Assembly: GCA_020634855.1 (NCBI GenBank)
Contig: JACKAU010000003.1
Coordinates: 558,001 to 622,000 of the forward strand
DNA length: 64,000 nucleotides
From: Anaerolineales bacterium
GTDB lineage: Bacteria; Chloroflexota; Anaerolineae; 4572-78; J111
Direction: 5' to 3'
Shown here piece by piece: positions 34,191 to 41,682 of this stretch. The notes below the pieces were generated by a model, which worked only from the letters and a program-made list of their open reading frames with translations, was not told the origin of the DNA and searched no databases. The translations under genes were made by a program, and so were the position numbers. Within the stretch, counting starts at the first letter, position 1; every line of letters starts with the position of its first letter.

Positions 34191-34303
34191 CTCGATCATA
34201 TATATGAGTCAGTCTCGATCATTGAATGAGTCAGCCTCGATCATATATATGAGTCAGCCTCGATCATATATATGAGTCACTCTCGATCATTGAATGAGTC
34301 AGT
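34191..34303. repeat. Five-unit 22-23-nt tandem array
   Basis: Units of the form CTCGATCAT-core-GAGTCAG[C/T] follow one another without spacers. Two core variants occur: ATATAT (units 1, 3, 4; 23 nt) and TGAAT (units 2, 5; 22 nt). A decayed sixth unit (CTTGATCACG) runs into the next element. The ATATAT units contain the palindrome TCATATATATGA. There are no spacers, so this is not a CRISPR array. Confidence 0.9.
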
Positions 34304-34316
34304 CTTGATCACGATT

Positions 34317-34492
34317 TTGCTAGCGGACACATACTCGATTTGACAAAGACTCTGCCTCCCGTGACCGCCGACCGCTGTCCACTGACCGCCCAAGCGACCC
34401 AGTTCGGCCTATTTTTTGAGCGGTCTACTGTCGGCCGTCGGCGGTCCGGTTGCCAAAAGGTGGCTTCGCAAGCTAATTCCAGGTCAAATTCT
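34317..34492. mobile_element. Truncated inverted copy of the MITE-like element
   Basis: This matches the reverse complement of 32681-32862 over its whole length with scattered differences. It starts with TTGCTAGCGGACAC and carries the same GACCGCCGACCGCTGTCC interior. The opposite terminal repeat is missing: homology stops at about 34492. Confidence 0.8.
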
Positions 34493-34514
34493 AAGAGAGG
34501 CTTCTCAGTCATTC

Positions 34515-34609
34515 CGGCTTAGGCCGCCGCCACGCTTCACTTCGACGGCCCCCCAACTTGCCGCCATCCCCGGCAGCAGCTAAAGTGGTTGCCGGCCCGG
34601 CCTAAGCCG
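34515..34609. repeat. Inverted repeat next to the integrase remnant
   Basis: Perfect 12-bp arms CGGCTTAGGCCG and CGGCCTAAGCCG lie 71 bp apart, with partial pairing inside (GCCGCCACG / AAAGTGGTTGCCGGC). A single strand could fold into an extended hairpin. It lacks the RYYYAAC/GTTRRRY boxes of an integron attC site, so it is only loosely attC-like. Confidence 0.55.
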
Positions 34610-34630
34610 ACCCCTCATCTCACTTCATTA

Positions 34631-34810
34631 TCAATTAACAATTCCGTCCAACGGACTGCGCACGCCCATTGGTCCCTGGTTGAGCACATGGGTATAGACC
34701 ATGGTCGTGCGGACATCTTTATGGCCGAGCAATTCTTGGACGGTGCGGATGTCATAGCCGTTTTCTAAGAGATGGGTGGCGAAGCTGTGCTTGAAGGTGT
34801 GACAGGTAAC
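34631..34810 (-). pseudogene. Integron-type tyrosine recombinase, C-terminal remnant
   Basis: About 58 residues in frame: HTFKHSFATHLLENGYDIR, VQELLGHKDVRTTMVYTH, then GVRSPLD and a stop. These contain the catalytic HxxR (HSFATHLL region), the LLGHKD block and the nucleophilic tyrosine YTH of tyrosine recombinases. The GVRSPLD ending is typical of integron integrases. Homology breaks off upstream of the first histidine box, so over 80% of the protein is gone. Confidence 0.85.
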
Positions 34811-34817
34811 CCCAACC

Positions 34818-34886
34818 TGTCCCCGCTGTGGGCAACCGCTGCGCTGGGTCGAAAGCGTGCCACCCTGCTGGGCTCGACCCCCGTGA
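34818..34886 (+). pseudogene. Possible transposase zinc-ribbon fragment
   Basis: On the + strand, directly against the integrase remnant, a short frame reads CPRCGQPLRWVESV and stops after about 22 codons. The CxxC ribbon followed by a hydrophobic strand resembles the C-terminal tails of some transposases (IS91-like). It is too short to assign firmly. Confidence 0.3.
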
Positions 34887-35356
34887 GGGTGATGGGACTG
34901 TGAAGCGTGGGTAATTGGATAGCCAAGGCTGAGCCACCTAACTTAAGAGAGGTGGTTGTGGTTTCGTATTGTTCTTTGAACTCCATCTGCTCCGCTTTGC
35001 CCTACGGATTAGGGTGGGATGTTTACAGCGGGACTGGTTGGGGCTAAATTGACCACAGTTCCTTGTCATCTGGAGGCTGTTTCGGGTACAATACAGCTAC
35101 CACTTTCAACCGGATTATGCCATTTCCCCTCTCCCAACCGACTTAATCCTCAAATTGACCAACAACTGCACCCAGGCTCAGTTCAACACTCATTATGTGG
35201 CGGCTCGGGGCTGATTGGCGACCGCTCCTTGGCTGAGGTGTTACGGGTTAGACCTGTTTTTTTGCTTTTGTCGCGCCACATGAATCTTGTTTGTTAGCTT
35301 GCTCAATATACTTATGAGATTCGTTATTCGATTTTCTACAGGAGGTAGACTGAATC
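34887..35356. other. Unassigned sequence in degraded region
   Basis: No gene is supported. Open frames here lack start signals and family features. A GTTCAAC box at 35181 and a GTTAGAC box at 35247 bracket partially complementary sequence (AACACTCA / TGAGGTGTT), weakly reminiscent of an integron attC site. Confidence 0.3.
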
Positions 35357-36256
35357 TTGTCTAAGGTTTCATTTGCGCAAAGATTTGGATTTGAAAAAAG
35401 AGTCCCTATCAATAATGATTTCCTGAAACAGCACGAACTGCTTTAGCATATTTACTTGATGACTTAGCCAACCGAGATTATGAAAAGATAAGGCCTAAAC
35501 AAGCTATAATAGCTGAACTTTGTCGTACTGGACGCCAAAATCCATAGATGAAAATCAATCAGAAGTGTTTTTTTTAGATCAAGCTTTATGGCATCTGGAG
35601 AAGATGACCTGGGAACAAATCTACACATTCTGTGAGAGAGCCTATTTAAAGTTACTTGCCCCAATTGGTAACACTAACTATGATATAAACAGCGACTATT
35701 GGGAAGAGGAAATGCCCCTTGGTGAAGTGCAAAAGTACTTTGAAGCTGAAATAAATAATATTCTTGTTGAAGAAAATCTAGCTTATCATTTCGTTAATGG
35801 ACAATTTCAGAGGCGTGGGCGAGGCTCAAACTCAAAAGAATATTCAACGTGTGGGGAACAGTTTTGGCAGATCCAGATTTAGCTGATGCACGTAATCATT
35901 ACAATAGAGCACGCGCGTTTTTCGACCAACGTCCAGAACCAGATGTACAGAATTGTGTAAAAGAGGCAGTTTGCGCATTGAGTCTTGTGTATTTACATTA
36001 TCTAAGCAATCAAATTCAAACAATTTCACAAAAACGATAAAACAGATTGAGAAAATTCCACCTACAATATCAGAAGGAATCGTTAAATTATATGCATATA
36101 GAGGAGATGCGAAAGGCGTAAAACATATCTGCTCCTCAAGGCAGTCAAGTTTCCGGTTGAAGCCGAGCAAGTGAGTTAGTCCTTAGTCTTGTAGCGTCGT
36201 ATATCACCTATATTGTCGATTTACTTACCTATCCGTATGATGAGGTTCCTTTTTGA
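35357..36256 (+). pseudogene. AbiJ-like (AbiJ_NTD4-type) abortive-infection gene, frameshifted
   Basis: AT-rich 900-bp remnant in which one protein can be read only by switching frame at least four times. The pieces are VSFAQRFGFEKRVPINNDF; TARTALAYLLDDLANRDYEK; FFLDQALWHLEKMTWEQIYT; DPDLADARNHYNRARAFFDQ with PEPDVQNCVKEAVCAL; IPP-ISEGIVKLYAYRGDAKGVKH; and ASELVLSLVASYITYIVDLL to a TGA at 36254. The PDxxNxVKEAVxAxE and KLYxYxxDxxGxxH motifs match the AbiJ N-terminal-domain-4 family of phage-defence proteins, and total length (about 300 codons) is normal. Base composition differs from the flanks, suggesting transfer followed by decay. Confidence 0.75.
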
Positions 36257-36585
36257 GTAATGGCTTAATTAGGAAATGGCAATATAACAATCAAAATCAA
36301 GCCGAACCCAGACACGGCGCTTTTTATTGCAGTAGGTTTTGCCACTTTGAGCATCCTGTTTGGCAAAGGCCACATGGAGTCAGGCTTATTTTGCGGCGTT
36401 ATAAAAATTCCGTTTTTGAGTTAAGGCTCTGTGGCTGCCGCTGAAATGCAGGCGTTGGGCGGCCTCAGGAGATATAAGACAGACGAAAGAAAGATATGCG
36501 AACTTGGGTCGAAGAGACAAAACAAAATTACTACCAAAACATTGCCGGATAAGAAGACATCACCTGCAATTCAAGTAGCCAGCGT
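36257..36585. other. Gap with a short hydrophobic frame
   Basis: A frame of about 50 codons (near 36277-36425, reading ITIKIKPNPDTALFIAVGF) encodes one hydrophobic segment. It has no start codon or ribosome site in frame, so it is listed as a possible remnant only. Nothing else is recognisable. Confidence 0.3.
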
Positions 36586-36619
36586 AAAAAAAGCAGAGCC
36601 GATGATGGCTCTGCTTTTT
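36586..36619. terminator. Bidirectional intrinsic terminator
   Basis: GCAGAGCC and GGCTCTGC form a perfect 8-bp stem around GATGAT, with seven A before and five T after it, so it can stop transcription from either side. Confidence 0.85.
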
Positions 36620-36659
36620 AATGTGTTTTTATCCTGTCCGGGGCAGTAAGGGATGAGCG

Positions 36660-36800
36660 TTAAACGGTTAGCAGGGTGTCCAGCCGGCCACTGCGGATTT
36701 CTTGGCCAAAGGCGCTTCGCACTTCTAAGGCATATTGGCCGGGGTCGAGGGTGGGGATATTGCCAGACGTATTCAATGAATGAACCGTAAGTGGCCCAAG
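36660..36800 (-). pseudogene. C-terminal fragment of a beta-sandwich (secreted-type) protein
   Basis: A 45-codon frame ending in TAA reads GPLTVHSLNTSGNIPTL, then DPGQYALEVRSAFGQEIRSG. The xLxPGxYxLEVRSxxGQE pattern is typical of the last repeat of extracellular beta-sandwich domains. An in-frame TGA at 36801 cuts it off from any start, so it is a leftover of a larger gene. Confidence 0.5.
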
Positions 36801-36807
36801 TCAACCA

Positions 36808-36849
36808 ACAAAAAAGACGTAAGGCTCGCTACAAAAAGTCTTACGTCTT
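36808..36849 (-). terminator. Intrinsic terminator of the slyD-like gene
   Basis: On the - strand AAGACGTAAG pairs with CTTACGTCTT, followed by TTTTTG. It lies 70 bp after the FKBP gene stop. Confidence 0.8.
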
Positions 36850-36918
36850 CTGCATCACATTCGTTTACAAGGGTAACTGCGCGATTAGGGCGCCATCTCC
36901 CCATCGCTCATCGCCAAC

Positions 36919-37347
36919 CTAAACAATCTCCACCAACTCCAAATCAAACACCAAATCTTTCCCGGCCAGGGGGTGATTGGCGTCCAGCGTCACCTCTTCG
37001 CCGGAAATATCGGTGATGACCACATTGAGCGGCTGGTTGTTGGCCTGGCGCATCTCTAACTGCTGGCCAACTTGCGGGGTAATGTGGTCCGGAAATTGGG
37101 TCTTATTGACCACCACCACCATATCCTCACGGTGGTCGCCATAAGCCTCTTGCGAGGGAATAGTCACGGTTTTAGCATCGCCGGGGGTCATGCCGAGGAT
37201 GGCCTTTTCAAAGCCGGGGATGATTTGCCCGCCACCCAGCGTAAATTCCAACGGATCGCCCGATGTCGAAGTATCGAACTGGGTGCCGTCTTCTAATTTG
37301 CCTGTGTAATGAACTTTTACAGTATCTCCATGTTGAGCTTGTGTCAT
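36919..37347 (-). CDS. SlyD-like FKBP-type peptidyl-prolyl isomerase
   Basis: A 142-residue protein with the FKBP core VHYTGKLEDGTQFDTS and an inserted chaperone (IF) domain between the two FKBP halves, as in SlyD. The PLAGKDLVFDLELVEI strand closes the fold. It speeds Xaa-Pro isomerisation and acts as a chaperone. The His-rich metal-binding tail of E. coli SlyD is absent. ATG 37347 was preferred to an upstream in-frame ATG at 37362 because it aligns with the family N-terminus (TQAQHGDTVKVHYTG). It lies 22 bp downstream of the RRM gene, so both may be transcribed together. Confidence 0.9.
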   Translation of the reverse strand: MTQAQHGDTVKVHYTGKLEDGTQFDTSTSGDPLEFTLGGGQIIPGFEKAILGMTPGDAKTVTIPSQEAYGDHREDMVVVVNKTQFPDHITPQVGQQLEMRQANNQPLNVVITDISGEEVTLDANHPLAGKDLVFDLELVEIV

Positions 37348-37369
37348 TATCATGCCTTTCACTTAAAAT

Positions 37370-37732
37370 TTAATAACGGTTTCGAGAGCCGCCGCCTCGG
37401 CTGCCACCTTTATTCTGCGGCCGGCGATCACCGCCACCTCCGCCGCCTTGGTAAGGCCGGCGGCCGCCACCCCCTGACCGTCCCTCGTTGGAGCGGCTTT
37501 TGGGCGGACGAGCTTCGTCAACCTTCATCGTACGTCCGGCAAATTCCGTGTCATGCAAAGCCTCTTTAGCTTTTTCAGCTTCCTCACTACTCGACATTTC
37601 CACAAATCCAAAACCTTTGCCTTCGATGATGTTGACACTGCGAACTTGACCATAGTTGTTAAACAGTTCGGCCAGTTGGTCGTTGGTAACGGCGTAACTT
37701 AAGTTCCCTACGTACAGTTTACTACCTTGCAT
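37370..37732 (-). CDS. RRM-type RNA-binding protein
   Basis: A 120-residue protein: one RRM (residues 4-78) with RNP2 KLYVGNLSY and RNP1 GKGFGFVEM, then a Gly/Arg-rich tail (GGGGRRPYQGG...). It resembles the cold-inducible Rbp proteins of cyanobacteria and other bacteria, which bind RNA and may chaperone folding. GGAGGG lies upstream of the ATG. A long leader with a terminator/antiterminator arrangement suggests conditional expression. Confidence 0.93.
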   Translation of the reverse strand: MQGSKLYVGNLSYAVTNDQLAELFNNYGQVRSVNIIEGKGFGFVEMSSSEEAEKAKEALHDTEFAGRTMKVDEARPPKSRSNEGRSGGGGRRPYQGGGGGGDRRPQNKGGSRGGGSRNRY

Positions 37733-37825
37733 CTGAACCCTCCGTGAGTTCTATTCAGTAACCTTTCTTGGCGTCATGCGCAAGATGATGGCATTACTGA
37801 ATCAAGCTGGTTCGCTTGAATTTAG

Positions 37826-37890
37826 CGAACGGTTTTGATAAAAAAAACCACAAATATCAACGAAACCTAACCGTTCGTTACAATTTGTGG
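37826..37890 (-). promoter_or_regulatory. Terminator/antiterminator leader of the RRM gene
   Basis: On the - strand CCACAAAT (37883-37890) and ATTTGTGG (37848-37855) form a stem followed at once by eight T, an intrinsic terminator about 110 nt before the start codon. The loop contains CGAACGGTT (37869-37877), which is perfectly complementary to AACCGTTCG downstream (37826-37834). The two pairings exclude each other, as in attenuators or riboswitches. The signal (temperature, the RRM protein itself, other) is not visible. Confidence 0.7.
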
Positions 37891-38160
37891 CTAAAGTTGC
37901 ATACTGACCTATCGATGCCTTCACGGATATCTTTCATCTACACTTGAAACACTCTTTAGTTTCTACCAGGGTAATAAATACCGATGAGGTGAAAGTGAAG
38001 GGAAGACAATCAGGTTCAGAATTAGGTACAAACCATTTTTGTACTAAAAAGTATTCAGTTGCTAGCATCACTATACACGCTAAAAGTGATATGTCAAATG
38101 AGATTGAATTTTGTCACCATCTGACTTATAATTACATCCTTCACAATCAAATTAATTGAC

Positions 38161-38196
38161 GCTGAAGCCAACAAGCCCGTGATGGTCGGCTTCAGC
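38161..38196. other. Stem-loop GCTGAAGCC / GGCTTCAGC
   Basis: Perfect 9-bp arms with an 18-nt loop, followed by ATGTTTGTT. It could be a weak terminator; no clear T-run. Confidence 0.45.
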
Positions 38197-38305
38197 CATG
38201 TTTGTTAAGTCTAGCCAAATTTTCAGAGTGGTTTATAATATGTTCGATACAATGGGAATACATTTAGCAACGCTTTATGCAAATATCCTTAGGGGGTTAT
38301 AATTC

Positions 38306-38701
38306 ATGACAGACCATACGATTTCTCCAGAGTTACTGGAAATTCTGCGTTGTCCTTACTGCGTTAGCGGCGAGACGCGTATGCCGGGTGATGATCCGGG
38401 CCGGTTGCAGTTAGTCAATGATGGTAAATGGCTCTACTCGCCGGAAAGCGGCTATAAATATCCGATTAAAGAGGGTATTCCGGTGATGTTGATCGAAGAA
38501 GGCCGCAAATGGAAAGATACGCCTATTGAAGAGCTACCCGACCCCGGATTGCTGGTTGAACCGGCTCCGATGGGTGCGCCATCGGCGTCTTTTGTTTCAA
38601 CCCCGTCATCCGGCCCCGATCCAAGGTTGATTGCCGCCGGTATTGTGGCTGCTCTGGCCGCCGTTTTACTCGTCGTGTTTATCGCCTCACGGCGCAAGTA
38701 A
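38306..38701 (+). CDS. Trm112-like protein with C-terminal membrane anchor
   Basis: A 131-residue protein. The first 65 residues match the Trm112/YcaR zinc-knuckle fold (LLEILRCPYC, YPIKEGIPVMLIEEGR). A Pro-rich linker and a C-terminal membrane helix (about 108-127) ending RRK follow. Only one CxxC pair is visible. Trm112 proteins activate methyltransferases; membrane anchoring is unusual. No partner methyltransferase gene is adjacent. Confidence 0.8.
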   Translation: MTDHTISPELLEILRCPYCVSGETRMPGDDPGRLQLVNDGKWLYSPESGYKYPIKEGIPVMLIEEGRKWKDTPIEELPDPGLLVEPAPMGAPSASFVSTPSSGPDPRLIAAGIVAALAAVLLVVFIASRRK

Positions 38702-39002
38702 GCAATATCCAAGATGAACAATCCAGGTGACAGTCATTTACCAAACCAAATGACTGTCATCTGGATTCTGGCTTTCTAAGCCGGAGTCGAGACTTTAGTT
38801 GGATACTGTTCATAATTAACCGGCTAAAGTCCCCCCAAAAGTGGCTATACACCCAAATGGTAGGCAAGACTGATTTTTGACCGGAGAGGTTGAAAGCTGG
38901 ACCGACCTCAGTATAATTAGAGAAATAACAGGTTTCTGTGCAACCGCCCGGCTAACTGAGGAGTAGCCGTTGGTCAAATGACGTCCAAGGAATTTAACGG
39001 GT
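38702..39002. other. Gap with dispersed palindrome
   Basis: Apart from the CCAGGTGACAGTCATTT palindrome at its start, this 300-bp gap shows no gene. It presumably holds the promoter of the pentapeptide-repeat gene. Confidence 0.4.
38721..38766. repeat. Palindrome of the GTGACAGTCA family
   Basis: Arms ATCCAGGTGACAGTCATTT and AAATGACTGTCATCTGGAT pair with one mismatch around ACCAAACC. The core is shared with 9045, 22641 and 43402. Confidence 0.7.
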
Positions 39003-39443
39003 GTGACAATCTTTGCCTATAGTGATGTGGTGCATTTGGTTAATGCTGCTGTTGGCGGACGAGGAGGGTATAATTTCAGCGGCAAAAACTTAAGCGGCGC
39101 AAACTTGAGTTTGACGAATTTAATTCAGGCCGATTTCAGACAAGCCAACCTGACCGGCGCTTTCCTGAGTGGAGCGGATCTCTCATTTGCTAATTTTAGC
39201 TGGGCCAATCTGAGTGAAGCTAATCTGGTTCGGACTAACTTACGGATGGCTTATCTACGCTATGCCTACCTCAGTGGAGCCGACCTTTTTCGGGCTAATC
39301 TCACGATGGCCGATCTAAGAAATGCCGATTTAACCGAGGCTTATCTGGATGAAGTTAACCTGCGCGCCGCTAAATACAATCATGCCACCAAATGGCCCGA
39401 AGATTTCGATTTTAGGCGAAGCTATGCAATTTATGTAGATTAA
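39003..39443 (+). CDS. Pentapeptide-repeat protein
   Basis: A 146-residue protein. From about residue 23 to 125 it consists of A(D/N)LxX pentapeptide repeats (NLSGANLSLTNLIQADFRQA and onward), predicted to fold as a right-handed quadrilateral beta-helix. Functions vary from DNA mimicry (gyrase protection) to unknown. GTG start at 39003; no strong Shine-Dalgarno sequence. It lies 20 bp before the PHP-domain gene. Confidence 0.85.
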   Translation: MTIFAYSDVVHLVNAAVGGRGGYNFSGKNLSGANLSLTNLIQADFRQANLTGAFLSGADLSFANFSWANLSEANLVRTNLRMAYLRYAYLSGADLFRANLTMADLRNADLTEAYLDEVNLRAAKYNHATKWPEDFDFRRSYAIYVD

Positions 39444-39463
39444 CGCATCTGGACTCTTAATAA

Positions 39464-41626
39464 ATGAAAAAAATATCGTTGGTAGGGCTGACCTTATTTG
39501 GCTGCCTGACCCTCTTTTTTCTTCACCTCATTTATCCCGCCCACCCCGCTGTTGCGACCGAACCGACACCAACGCCCACTGTTAACACCCCCTCCAATCT
39601 CTCCTCTGCCGTGCAATGCCGCATTGTACAAGGAGAGGAATGTGAGATTTTTGACAAATTAACCCACCGGCCGCTCGGGCTTCCGGACCCGGCTTTGAGC
39701 CGGCAACTTTATCCCATTCCAAACGCCAGCGGTGTGCCCACCTACACCTTGGTTTCCATCGCCTTTCCTATCCCTGTTGAGCCGGACTCGGTCACGAGCC
39801 GTTCTTTTTATCTTACGCAAGCGGGGCAGCCCGTGGAAGGCGTGGTCGATTATATCGATAGCAGCCAAACAGCGGTTTTTTATCCGGCCAACCCTCTTTT
39901 GCCGAACAGTACTTACTCTGCCAGAGCGACACGTGGCATCAGAGACCTATCAGGGATATCGCTTGAGCAGGATATTTTGTGGGAGTTTACCACCACCACC
40001 GGCGCGCCTATATTCTCCAATGAGGTCTCAACCGCTAATATTCCTTCCTTTGGCAACATGAAAATTTACTTTGGCGACTTGCACTCACATTCGCTCTATT
40101 CCGATGGCCAGGGGACGCCTCTAGAAGCTTATCAAACTGCCAGAGCACGGGGGCTGGAATTTTTTTCGCTCAGCGAGCATGGGTTTATGCTCACCCAAGA
40201 TGAGTGGAATAGCTTACAACAGATTGCCGACTCGGTAACCGTAAATGGCCAATTTATTGGCATCCGGGGGTTTGAATATACCGGCTACAAAGGGCATATC
40301 AACGTTTTTAATACCAATACCTATGTCCGCCGCAATGATCCGCAGTATGATACCCAAGCCGAATTCTACAATTGGTTACTCGGCCAACCCAACGTCATTG
40401 CGCAATTCAATCACCCCTCGGCGGTCAATCCACCGGATTTTAACTTTAACAATTTTGCTTACAACCCCCCGCTTGACCACAAAATTGTCTTACAGGAGTT
40501 GAGCAGTCCCACCGAATTCTTCCGCAGTCTTAACAACGGCTGGCATCTGGGGTCGGTTGGCAACTCCGATGCTCATGTCAAAGATTGGGGGGCGCGTAGA
40601 TTGGGCATTGTGGCCCCCAGTCTTACCAGAAGCGAGGTGTTCAAGGCGCTGGCGGCCAGACGCACCTTTTTTGCCTCGCCCAACTATGTGGGGTTAGCGG
40701 TCGTAATGCAGGCTAATGGCTACTGGATGGGGTCGGCCGTACCGAATACCACTCAACTTAATTTTAACATCCATGTTCACGATCCTTCACCCAGCGGCAA
40801 AACGTTGCGTTTGAAGTTGTTAGAAAACGGCAGCCTAAAAGCACAGGCCAGTATCTCCAGCCGTTCGTCATACTACTGGTCGCCTTCAGTTTCGGCCCAG
40901 TTGGGGAATTACTATTACGTTGAAGTCTATTACGATGGCTGGTCTTATCCGGCTTATTCCAGTCCCATCTGGGTTGAACGCCATCCGGTCGCCGAGGCGG
41001 GTTCCGCCTTGATTGTCCCCATCGGCTCAACGGTGGCTTTGAATGGTTCGGCCAGTTATGATCCGGATCAGGATGCCCTTATTTACCAATGGGGCCAGCA
41101 AAGCGGTCCAGCCGTCAGTCTTAATAATAAGACCGCTGTCAAGCCAACTTTCACGGCGCCAAATAGTTCCACCAACCTAGCCTTTCAACTAATCGTCACC
41201 GATCCCGGCGGCTTAACCGCGTCTGATACCGTAGCCGTTCAAGTGACCGACCGGCCCATCCTCCGCATTTCAAAGACCGGTCCCAAACAGGCCGAGCCGG
41301 GCGCGTTGATCACCTACAGTCTCAAAGTGACGAACCTCGGCGCTACACCGGCCACCAATGTAACCGTTACGGATCGACTACCGAGTGGGGCTAATTATGT
41401 CAGCGGCGGAAATTCCATCAACAATGGCGTTGTGACTTGGACTGTGTCGACCATTCCGGCCAATGGCGGTGTAGCTGAAGTTTCGTTCTCGGTCACAACC
41501 AATGGCTCAATCGCCAACGTTGAGTATGGGGCAACCTGTGCCAATTGCTTCGCTGCGCAGGGAACTGTGCCGGTTTTAACCAACGGTCAAATGTATTATC
41601 TTCCTATTCTCAAGCTAAATCACTAG
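39464..41626 (+). CDS. Secreted CehA/McbA-type PHP metallohydrolase with Ig-like and DUF11 domains
   Basis: A 720-residue exported protein: signal peptide (about 1-32), a Big_5-like Ig domain (about 90-178), a PHP/CehA domain (about 200-440; YFGDLHSHSLYSDG, LSEHGFML, FNHPSA, GNSDAH), a beta domain, a PKD/REJ-like domain (PVAEAGSALIVPIGSTVALN) and a C-terminal DUF11 repeat (ISKTGPKQAEPGALITYSLK). CehA and McbA hydrolyse carbamate esters and related compounds, but most homologues have unknown substrates. The end YYLPILKLNH may be a surface-attachment feature. Confidence 0.85.
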   Translation: MKKISLVGLTLFGCLTLFFLHLIYPAHPAVATEPTPTPTVNTPSNLSSAVQCRIVQGEECEIFDKLTHRPLGLPDPALSRQLYPIPNASGVPTYTLVSIAFPIPVEPDSVTSRSFYLTQAGQPVEGVVDYIDSSQTAVFYPANPLLPNSTYSARATRGIRDLSGISLEQDILWEFTTTTGAPIFSNEVSTANIPSFGNMKIYFGDLHSHSLYSDGQGTPLEAYQTARARGLEFFSLSEHGFMLTQDEWNSLQQIADSVTVNGQFIGIRGFEYTGYKGHINVFNTNTYVRRNDPQYDTQAEFYNWLLGQPNVIAQFNHPSAVNPPDFNFNNFAYNPPLDHKIVLQELSSPTEFFRSLNNGWHLGSVGNSDAHVKDWGARRLGIVAPSLTRSEVFKALAARRTFFASPNYVGLAVVMQANGYWMGSAVPNTTQLNFNIHVHDPSPSGKTLRLKLLENGSLKAQASISSRSSYYWSPSVSAQLGNYYYVEVYYDGWSYPAYSSPIWVERHPVAEAGSALIVPIGSTVALNGSASYDPDQDALIYQWGQQSGPAVSLNNKTAVKPTFTAPNSSTNLAFQLIVTDPGGLTASDTVAVQVTDRPILRISKTGPKQAEPGALITYSLKVTNLGATPATNVTVTDRLPSGANYVSGGNSINNGVVTWTVSTIPANGGVAEVSFSVTTNGSIANVEYGATCANCFAAQGTVPVLTNGQMYYLPILKLNH

Positions 41627-41682
41627 GAAGCAAATTGGCACGCTATCTAATGGTATGATTTTTATGATACGAGGAGTATGAA

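Larger units (their letters stand above)
37733..38305. other. Regulatory gap between RRM gene and Trm112-like gene
   Basis: Contains the RRM gene leader (attenuator, listed separately) and a second hairpin just before its start codon (TTCAGTAA/TTACTGAA, about 37753-37801). There is also an AT-rich stretch with no supported gene (37920-38160) and a GCTGAAGCC/GGCTTCAGC hairpin. An open frame of 71 codons at 37944 has neither a ribosome site nor family features. Confidence 0.5.

Noticed and set aside
34191..34303. CRISPR array
   Set aside because: The units are contiguous with no unique spacers, and no cas genes are in the window.
35181..35253. attC-like site with GTTCAAC and GTTAGAC boxes
   Set aside because: The two boxes are not complementary at two positions and the inner pairing is short. 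It needs an attC covariance search before being claimed.
35019..35297. 92-codon open frame
   Set aside because: No ribosome site, no family features and irregular composition in a degraded region.
36431..36649. 72-codon open frame
   Set aside because: It reads through the bidirectional terminator at 36586-36619 and has no ribosome site.
37944..38159. 71-codon open frame in the RRM/Trm112-like gap
   Set aside because: AT-rich, no Shine-Dalgarno sequence and no recognisable pattern.
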